Source: Mastigias papua (lineage: Eukaryota > Cnidaria > Scyphozoa > Rhizostomeae > Mastigiidae). From it: 64,000 bases of DNA. The notes beneath the pieces were generated by a model, which searched no databases, was not told where the DNA came from, and worked only from the letters and a program-made list of their open reading frames with translations. The DNA lies in assembly GCA_964019165.1 (NCBI GenBank), contig OZ025268.1, positions 466,001-530,000 on the forward strand, written 5' to 3'. The translations under genes were made by a program, and so were the position numbers. This document shows positions 54,501 through 64,000 of the stretch, one piece after another; positions within the stretch are counted from its first letter, which is position 1; the number at the start of each line of letters is the position of its first letter.

Positions 54501-57500
54501 ATTCTGGTCATTTTTGTGCAAGATACCAAGGTTATAGCCTTACTTTTTGGCCAAAATTGGTTCATTTGTCATCACTTTTCAATGTTCAATCAAAATCGAT
54601 CGATTTCAATTCTGGTCATTTCTGGGCAAAATACCAAGGCTATAGCCTTACTTTCTGGCCAGAATTGGTTCATTTTCATCACTTTTCAATGTTCAATCAA
54701 AATCGATCGATTTCAATTCTGGTCATTTTTGGGCAAAATACCAAGGCTATAGCCTTACTTTCTGGCCAAAATTGGTTCATTTTCATCACTTTTCAATGTT
54801 CAATCAAAATCGATCGATTTCAATTCTGGTCATTTCTGGGCAAAATACCAAGGCTATAGCCTTACTTTCTGGCCAGAATTGGCTCATTGTCATCACTTTT
54901 CAATGTTCAATCAAAATCGATCGATTTCAATTCTGGTCATTTTTGGGCAAAATACCAAGGCTATAGCCTTACCTTTTGGCCAAAATTGGTTCATATGTCA
55001 TCACTTTTCAATGTTCAATCAAAATCGATCGATTTCAATTCTGGTCATTTTTGGGCAAAATACCAAGGCTATAGCCTTACTTTTTGGCCAAAATTGGTTC
55101 ATTTGTCATGACTTTTCAATGTTCAATCAAAATCGATCGATTTCAATTCTGGTCATTTTTGGGCAAAATACCAAGGCTATAGCCTTACTTTCTGGCCAGA
55201 ATTGGCTCATTTTCATCACTTTTCAATGTTCAATCAAAATCCATCGATGTCAATTCTGGTCATTTTTGGGCAAAATAACAAGGCTATAGCCTTACCTTTT
55301 GGCCAAAATTGGTTCATATGTCATCACTTTTCAATGTTCAATCAAAATCGATCGATTTCAATTCTGGTCATTTTTGGGCAAAATACCAAGGCTATAGCCT
55401 TACTTTCTGGCCAGAATTGGCTCATTTTCATCACTTTTCAATGTTCAATCAAAATCCATCGATTTCAATTCTGGTCATTTTTGGGCAAAATACCAAGGCT
55501 ATAGCCTTACTTTTTGGCCAAAATTGGTTCATTTTCATCACTTTTCAATGTTCAATCAAAATCGATCGATTTCAATTCTGGTCATTTGTGGGCAAAATAC
55601 CAAGGCTATAGCCTTACTTTCTGGCCAGAATTGGCTCATTTGTCATCACTTGTCAATGTTCAATCAAAATCCATCGATTTCAATTCTGGTCATTTTTAGG
55701 CAAAATACCAAGGCTATAGCCTTACTTTTTGGCCAAAATTGGTTCATTTTCATCACTTTTCAATGTTCAATCAAAATCGATCGATTTCAATTCTGGTCAT
55801 TTGTGGGCAAAATACCAAGGCTATAGCCTTACTTTCTGGCCAGAATTGGCTCATTTGTCATCACTTTTCAATGTTCAATCAAAATCGATCGATTTCAATT
55901 CTGGTCATTTTTGGGCAAAATACCAAGGCTATAGCCTTACTTTTTGGCCAAAATTGGTTCATATGTCATCACTTTTCAATGTTCAATCAAAATCGATCGA
56001 TTTCAATTCTGGTCAGTTTTGGGCAAAATACCAAGGCTATAGCCTTACTTTCTGGCCAGAAGTGGCTCATTTTCATCACTTTTCAATGTTCAATCAAAAT
56101 CGATCGATTTCAATTCTGGTCATTTTTGGGCAAAATACCAAGGCTATAGCCTTACCTTTTGGCCAAAATTGGTTCATTTGTCATCACTTTTCAATGTTCA
56201 ATCAAAATCGATCGATTTCAATTCTGGTCATTTTTGGGCAAAATACCAAGGCTATAGCCTTACTTTTTGGCCAAAAGTGGTTCATTTTCATCACTTTTCA
56301 ATGTTCAATCAAAATCGATCGATTTCAATTCTGGTCATTTCTGGGCAAAATACCAAGGCTATAGCCTTACTTTCTGGCCAGAATTGGCTCATTTTCATCA
56401 CTTTTCAATGTTCAATCAAAATCGATCGATTTCAATTCTGGTCATTTTTGGGCAAAATACCAAGGCTATAGCCTTACTTTTTGGCCAAAATTGGTTCAAT
56501 TGTCATCACTTTTCAATGTGCAATCAAAATCGATCGATTTCAATTCTGGTCATTTTTGGGCAAAATACCAAGGCTATAGCCTTACTTTTTGGCCAAAATT
56601 GGTTCATTTTCATCACTTTTCAATGTTCAATCAAAATCGATCGATTTCAATTCTGGTCATTTCTGGGCAAAATACCAAGGCTATAGCCTTACTTTCTGGC
56701 CAGAATTGGCTCATTTTCATCACTTTTCAATGTTCAATCAAAATCGATCGATTTCAATTCTGGTCATTTCTGGGCAAAATACCAAGGCTATAGCCTTACT
56801 TTCTGGCCAGAATTGGCTCATTTTCATCACTTTTCAATGTTCAATCAAAATCCATCGATTTCAATTCTGGTCATTTTTAGGCAAAATACCAAGGCTATAG
56901 CCTTACTTTTTGGCCAAAATTGGTTCATTTGTCATCACTTTTCAATGTTCAATCAAAATCGATCGATTTCAATTCTGGTCATTTGTGGGCAAAATACCAA
57001 GGCTATAGCCTTACTTTCTGGCCAGAATTGGCTCATTTGTCATCACTTGTCAATGTTCAATCAAAATCGATCGATTTCAATTCTGGTCATTTTCGGGCAA
57101 AATACCAAGGCTATAGCCTTACTTTTTGGCCAAAATTGGTTCATTTGTCATCACTTTTCAATGTTCAATCAAAATCGATCGATTTCAATTCTGGTCATTT
57201 TTGGGCAAAATACCAAGGCTATAGCCTTACTTTTTGGCCAAAAGTGGTTCATTTTCATCACTTTTCAATGTTCAATCAAAATCCATCGATTTCAATTCTG
57301 GTCATTTTTGGGCAAAATACCAAGGCTATAGCCTTAGTTTTTGGCCAAAATTGGCTCATTTGTCATCACTTTTCAATGTTCAATCAAAATCGATCGATTT
57401 CAATTCTGGTTATTTTTGGGGAAAATACCAAGGCTATAGAGTTACTTTTTGGCCAAAATTGGTTCATTTGTCATCACTTTTCAATGTTCAATCAAAATCG

Positions 57501-60500
57501 ATCGATTTCAATTCTGGTCATTTTTGGGCAAAATACCAAGGCTATAGCCTTACTTTCTGGCCAGAATTGGCTTATTTTCATTACTTTTCAATGTTCAATC
57601 AAAATCGATCGATTTCAATTCTGGTCATTTTTGAGCAAAATACCAAGGCTATAGCCTTACTTTTTGGCCAAAATTGGTTCATTTTCATCACTTTTCAATG
57701 TTCAATCAAAATCGATCGATTTCAATTCTGGTCATTTTTGGGCAAAATACCAAGGCTATAGCCTTACTTTTTGGCCAAAATTGGTTCATTTGTCATCACT
57801 TTTCAATCTTCAATCAAAATCGATCGATTTCAATTCTGGTCATTTCTGGGCAAAATACCAAGGCTATAGCCTTACTTTCTGGCCAGAATTGGCTCATTTT
57901 CATCACTTTTCAATGTTCAATCAAAATCCATCGATTTCAATTCTGGTCATTTTTGGGCAAAATACCAAGGCTATAGCCTTACCTTTTGGCCAAAATTGGT
58001 TCATTTGTCATCACTTTTCAATGTTCAATCAAAATCGATCGATTTCAAGTCTGGTTATTTTTGGGGAAAATACCAAGGCTATAGAGTTACTTTTTGGCCA
58101 AAATTGGTTCATTTGTCATCACTTTTCAATGTTCAATCAAAATCGATCGATTTCAATTCTGGTCATTTGTGGGCAAAATACCAAGGCTATAGCCTTACTT
58201 TCTGGCCAGAGTTGGCTCATTTTCATCACTTTTCAATGTTCAATCAAAATCGATCGATTTCAATTCTGGTCATTTTTGGGCAAAATACCAAGGCTATAGC
58301 CTTACTTTCTGGCCAGAATTGGCTCATTTTCATCACTTTTCAATGTTCAATCAAAATCCATCGATTTCAATTCTGGTCATTTTTGGGCAAAATACCAAGG
58401 CTATAGCCTTACTTTTTGGCCAAAATTGGCTCATTTGTCATCACTTTTCAATGTTCAATCAAAATCGATCGATTTCAATTCTGGTTATTTTTGGGCAAAA
58501 TACCAAGGCTATAGCCTTACTTTTTGGCCAAAATTGGTTCATTTGTCATCACTTTTCAATGTTCAATCAAAATCGATCGATTTCAATTCTGGTCATTTCT
58601 GGGCAAAATACCAAGGCTATAGCCTTACTTTCTGGCCAGAATTGGCTCATTTTCATCACTTTTCAATGTTCAATCAAAATCCATCGATTTCAATTCTGGT
58701 CATTTTTGGGCAAAATACCAAGGCTATAGCCTTACCTTTTGGCCAAAATTGGTTCATTTGTCATCACTTTTCAATGTTCAATCAAAATCGATCGATTTCA
58801 ATTCTGGTTATTTTTGGGCAAAATACCAAGGCCATAGAGTTACTTTTTGGCCAAAATTGGTTCATTTGTCATCACTTTTCAATGTTCAATCAAAATCGAT
58901 CGATTTCAATTCTGGTCATTTGTGGGCAAAATACCAAGGCTATAGCCTTACTTTCTGGCCAGAGTTGGCTCATTTTCATCACTTTTCTATGTTCAATCAA
59001 AATCGATCGATTTCAATTCTGGTCATTTTTGGGGAAAATACCAAGGCTATAGCCTTACCTTTTGGCCAAAATTGGTTCATTTGTCATCACTTTTCAATGT
59101 TCAATCAAAATCGATCGATTTCAATTCTGGTCATTTTTGGGCAAAATACCAAGGCTATAGCCTTACTTTTTGGCCAGAAGTGGTTCATTTTCATCACTTT
59201 TCAATGTTCAATCAAAATCCGTCGATTTCAATTCTGGTCAGTTTTGGGCAAAATACCAAGGCTATAGCCTTACTTTTTGGCCAAAATTGGCTCATTTGTC
59301 ATCACTTTTCAATGTTCAATCAAAATCGATCGATTTCAATTCTGGTTATTTTTGGGGAAAATACCAAGGCTATAGCCTTACTTTTTGGCCAAAATTGGTT
59401 GATTTTCATCACTTTTCAATGTTCAATCAAAATCGATCGATTTCAATTCTGGTCATTTTTGGGCAAAATACCAAGGCTATAGCCTTACTTTCTGGCCAGA
59501 ATTGGCTCATTTTCATCACTTTTCAATGTTCAATCAAAATCGATCGATTTCAATTCTGGTCATTTTTGGGCAAAATACCAAGGCTATAGCCTTACTTTTT
59601 GGCCAAAATTGGTTCATTTGTCATCACTTGTCAATGTTCAATCAAAATCCATCGATTTCAATTCTGGTCATTTCTGGGCAAAATACCAAGGCTATAGCCT
59701 TACTTTCTGGCCAGAATTGGCTCATTTTCATCACTTTTCAATGTTCAATCAAAATCCATCGATTTCAATTCTGGTCATTTTTAGGCAAAATACCAAGGCT
59801 ATAGCCTTACTTTTTGGCCAAAATTGGTTCATATTCATCACTTTTCAATGTTCAATCAAAATCGATCGATTTCAATTCTGGTCATTTCTGGGCAAAATAC
59901 CAAGGCTATAGCCTTACTTTCTGGCCAGAATTGGCTCATTTGTCATCACCTTTCAATGTTCAATCAAAATCGATCGATTTCAATTCTGGTCATTTCTGGG
60001 CAAAATACCAAGGCTATAGCCTTACTTTCTGGCCAGAATTGGCTCATTTTCATCACTTTTCAATGTTCAATCAAAATCCATCGATTTCAATTCTGGTCAT
60101 TTTTGGGCAAAATACCAAGGCTATAGCCTTACCTTTTGGCCAAAATTGGTTCATTTGTCATCACTTTTCAATGTTCAATCAAAATCGATCGATTTCAATT
60201 CTGGTTATTTTTGGGCAAAATACCAAGGCCATAGAGTTACTTTTTGGCCAAAATTGGTTCATTTGTCATCACTTTTCAATGTTCAATCAAAATCGATCGA
60301 TTTCAATTCTGGTCATTTGTGGGCAAAATACCAAGGCTATAGCCTTACTTTCTGGCCAGAGTTGGCTCATTTTCATCACTTTTCTATGTTCAATCAAAAT
60401 CGATCGATTTCAATTCTGGTCATTTTTGGGGAAAATACCAAGGCTATAGCCTTACCTTTTGGCCAAAATTGGTTCATTTGTCATCACTTTTCAATGTTCA

Positions 60501-63500
60501 ATCAAAATCGATCGATTTCAATTCTGGTCATTTTTGGGCAAAATACCAAGGCTATAGCCTTACTTTTTGGCCAGAAGTGGTTCATTTTCATCACTTTTCA
60601 ATGTTCAATCAAAATCCGTCGATTTCAATTCTGGTCAGTTTTGGGCAAAATACCAAGGCTATAGCCTTACTTTTTGGCCAAAATTGGCTCATTTGTCATC
60701 ACTTTTCAATGTTCAATCAAAATCGATCGATTTCAATTCTGGTTATTTTTGGGGAAAATACCAAGGCTATAGCCTTACTTTTTGGCCAAAATTGGTTGAT
60801 TTTCATCACTTTTCAATGTTCAATCAAAATCGATCGATTTCAATTCTGGTCATTTTTGGGCAAAATACCAAGGCTATAGCCTTACTTTCTGGCCAGAATT
60901 GGCTCATTTTCATCACTTTTCAATGTTCAATCAAAATCGATCGATTTCAATTCTGGTCATTTTTGGGCAAAATACCAAGGCTATAGCCTTACTTTTTGGC
61001 CAAAATTGGTTCATTTGTCATCACTTGTCAATGTTCAATCAAAATCCATCGATTTCAATTCTGGTCATTTCTGGGCAAAATACCAAGGCTATAGCCTTAC
61101 TTTCTGGCCAGAATTGGCTCATTTTCATCACTTTTCAATGTTCAATCAAAATCCATCGATTTCAATTCTGGTCATTTTTAGGCAAAATACCAAGGCTATA
61201 GCCTTACTTTTTGGCCAAAATTGGTTCATATTCATCACTTTTCAATGTTCAATCAAAATCGATCGATTTCAATTCTGGTCATTTCTGGGCAAAATACCAA
61301 GGCTATAGCCTTACTTTCTGGCCAGAATTGGCTCATTTGTCATCACCTTTCAATGTTCAATCAAAATCGATCGATTTCAATTCTGGTCATTTCTGGGCAA
61401 AATACCAAGGCTATAGCCTTACTTTTTGGCCAAAATTGGTTCATTTTCATCACTTTTCAATGTTCAATCAAAATCGATCGATTTCAATTCTGGTCATTTT
61501 TGGGCAAAATACCAAGGCTATAGCCTTACTTTTTGGCCAAAATTGGTTCATTTGTCATCACTTTTCAATGTTCAATCAAAATCGATCGATTTCAATTCTG
61601 GTCATTTCTGGGCAAAATACCAAGGCTATAGCCTTACTTTCTGGCCAGAATTGGCTCACTTTCATCACTTTTCAATGTTCAATCAAAATCGATCGATTTC
61701 AATTCTGGTCATTTTTGGGCAAAATACCAAGGCTATAGCTTTACCTTTTGGCCAAAATTGGTTCATTTTCATCACTTTTCAATGTTCAATCAAAATCGAT
61801 CGATTTCAATTCTGGTCATTTTTGTGCAAAATACCAAGGTTATAGCCTTACGTTTTGGCCAAAATTGGCTCATTTTCATCACTTTTCAATGTTCAATCAA
61901 AATCGATCGATTTCAATTCTGGTCATTTCTGGGCAAAATACCAAGGCTATAGCCTTACTTTCTGGCCAGAATTGGTTCATTTTCATCACTTTTCAATGTT
62001 CAATCAAAATCCATCGATTTCAATTCTGGTCATTTTTGGGCAAAATACCAAGGCTATAGCCTTATATTTGGCCAAACTTGGTTCATTTGTCATCACTTTT
62101 CAATGTTCAATCAAAATCGATCGATTTCAATTCTGGTCATTTTTGGGCAAAATACCAAGGCTATAGCCTTACCTTTTGGCCAAAATTGGTTCATTTTCAT
62201 CACTTTTCAATGTTCAATCAAAATCCATCGATTTCAATTCTGGTCATTTTTGGGCAAAATACCAAGGCTATAGCCTTACTTTTTGGCCAAAATTGGTTCA
62301 TTTTCATCACTTTTCAATGTTCAATCAAAATCGATCGATTTCAATTCTGGTCATTTTTGGGCAAAATACCAAGGCTATAGCCTTACTTTTTGGCCAAAAT
62401 TGGTTCATTTGTCATCACTTTTCAATGTTCAATCAAAATCGATCGATTTCAATTCTGGTCATTTCTGGGCAAAATACCAAGGCTATAGCCTTACTTTCTG
62501 GCCGGAATTGGCTCATTTTCATCACTTTTCAATGTTCAATCAAAATCGATCGATTTCAATTCTGGTCATTTTTGTGCAAGATACCAAGGTTATAGCCTTA
62601 CTTTTGGCCAAAATTGGTTCATTTGTCATCACTTTTCAATGTTCAATCAAAATCGATCGATTTCAATTCTGGTCATTTCTGGGCAAAATACCAAGGCTAT
62701 AGCCTTACTTTCTGGCCAGAATTGGTTCATTTTCATCACTTTTCAATGTTCAATCAAAATCGATCGATTTCACTTCTGGTCATTTTTGGGCAAAATACCA
62801 AGGCTATAGCCTTACTTTTTGGCCAAAATTGGTTGATTTTCATCACTTTTCAATGTTCAATCAAAATCCATCGATTTCAATTCTGGTCATTTTTGGGCAA
62901 AATACCAAGGCTATAGCCTTACTTTTTGGCCAAAAGTGGTTCATTTTCATCACTTTTCAATGTTCAATCAAAATCGATCGATTTCAATTCTGGTCATTTT
63001 TGGGGAAAATACCAAGGCTATAGCCTTACTTTTTGGCCAAAATTGGTTCATTTGTCATCACTTTTCAATGTTCAATCAAAATCGATCGATTTCAATTCTG
63101 GTCATTTCTGGGCAAAATACCAAGGCTATAGCCTTACTTTCTGGCCAGAATTGGCTCATTTTCATCACTTTTCAATGTTCAATCAAAATCGATCGATTTC
63201 AATTCTGGTCATTTTTGGGCAAAATACCAAGGCTATAGCCTTACCTTTTGGCCAAAATTGGTTCATTTGTCATCACTTTTCAATGTTCAATCAAAATCGA
63301 TCGATTTCAATTCTGGTCATTTTTGGGCAAAATACCAAGGCTATAGCCTTACGTTTTGGCCAAAAGTGGTTCATTTTCATCACTTTTCAATGTTCAATCA
63401 AAATCCATCGATTTCAATTCTGGTCATTTTTGGGCAAAATACCAAGGCTATAGCCTTACTTTTTGGCCAAAATTGGCTCATTTGTCATCACTTTTCAATG

Positions 63501-64000
63501 TTCAATCAAAATCGATTGATTTCAATTCTGGTTATTTTTTGGGACAATACCAAGGCTATAGCCTTACTTTTTGGCCAAAATTGGTTCATTTTCATCACTT
63601 TTCAATGTTCAATCAAAGTCGATCGAGTTCAATTCTGGTCATTTTTGGGCAAAATACCAAGGCTATAGCCTTACTTTCTGGCCAGAATTGGCTCATTTTC
63701 ATCACTTTTCAATGTTCAATCAAAATCCGTTGATTTCAATTCTGCTCATTTTTGGGCAAAATACCAAGGCTATAGGCTTACTTTTTGGCCAATATTGGTT
63801 CATTTGTCATCACTTTTCAATGTTCAATCAAAATCGATCAATTTCAATTCTGGTCATTTTTGGGCAAAATACCAAGGCTATAGCCTTACCTTTTGGCCAA
63901 AATTGGTTCATTTGTCATCACTTTTCAATGTTCAATCAAAATCGATCGATTTCAATTCTGGTCATTTTTGGGCAAAATACCAAGGCTATAGCCTTACTTT
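45531..64000. repeat. Tandem satellite, 107/108-bp monomer, about 172 copies, continues beyond the window
   Basis: Continuous head-to-tail array of a 107-bp monomer. In order it contains TTTTTGGCCAAAATTGG, TTCATTTTCATCACTTTTCA, ATGTTCAATCAAAATCGATC, GATTTCAATTCTGGTCATTT, TTGGGCAAAATACCAAGG and CTATAGCCTTAC. A 108-bp form has TTTGTCATC in place of TTTTCATC. Common alternatives are GGCCAAAATTGG or GGCCAGAATTGG and ATCGATCGAT or ATCCATCGAT. Monomers at the left edge are the most diverged (for example ACCACGGCTATAGG, TTTTTCGGCA), as expected at a satellite boundary. ORFs in the array come from open frames in the repeat and recur with its period. I see no inserted gene or transposon in the array. 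Confidence 0.98.

Noticed and set aside
45545..63733. Dozens of overlapping 60-279-codon ORFs reading SSLFNVQSKSIDFNSGHF or FHHFSMFNQN
   Set aside because: All are satellite monomer translations in rotating frames, recurring with the monomer period; no start, splice or composition evidence for a gene.
45531..64000. CRISPR-like regular repeats
   Set aside because: There are no unique spacers; adjacent monomers are contiguous and the genome is eukaryotic.

Overview
This is an AT-rich eukaryotic window with three spliced protein genes. Splice sites are almost all GT-AG, and all three reading frames close exactly when the exons are joined. The gene content (a PDIA5-type disulfide isomerase, an amphiphysin/BIN N-BAR-SH3 protein and a full-length class I myosin of the MYO1D type), together with TTAGGG-like repeats and a Penelope-like retroelement, points to a metazoan. 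The rich intron structure and element content suggest an invertebrate with a slowly evolving gene set. I cannot name the species.

Layout. 1-16919 (+): the 3' part of a PDIA5-like gene. The 24 visible exons encode 680 residues in five thioredoxin-type units plus the C-terminal half of another, and end in an RDEL ER-retention signal. Its introns hold a 2-kb splice-acceptor-like minisatellite, several (TA)n tracts, a 139-bp near-perfect palindrome, and a Penelope-like element fragment with a hammerhead ribozyme motif, itself interrupted by a TA-flanked MITE. 16920-19609: intergenic, nothing recognised. 19610-28135 (-): amphiphysin/BIN homologue, 15 coding exons, 484 residues, convergent with PDIA5. 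28136-30729: divergent intergenic region with one possible exon of an unrecognised minus-strand gene. 30730-43535 (+): MYO1D homologue, 24 coding exons, 1006 residues, with a degenerate palindromic copy of the Penelope terminal repeat in one intron. 43536-45530: downstream region with a second Penelope 3' end and a second hammerhead motif. 45531-64000: uninterrupted tandem satellite with a 107/108-bp monomer, about 172 copies, running off the window.

The three genes do unrelated jobs (ER oxidative folding, membrane curvature and endocytosis, actin-based motility at membranes), and I see no sign that they form a functional cluster. The most interesting non-genic signals are the hammerhead-bearing Penelope repeats, the MITE with its related empty site elsewhere in the window, the intronic array of splice-acceptor-like units, the repeated 13-nt micro-exons in PDIA5, and the satellite with three palindromes per monomer and a 13-monomer block duplication.
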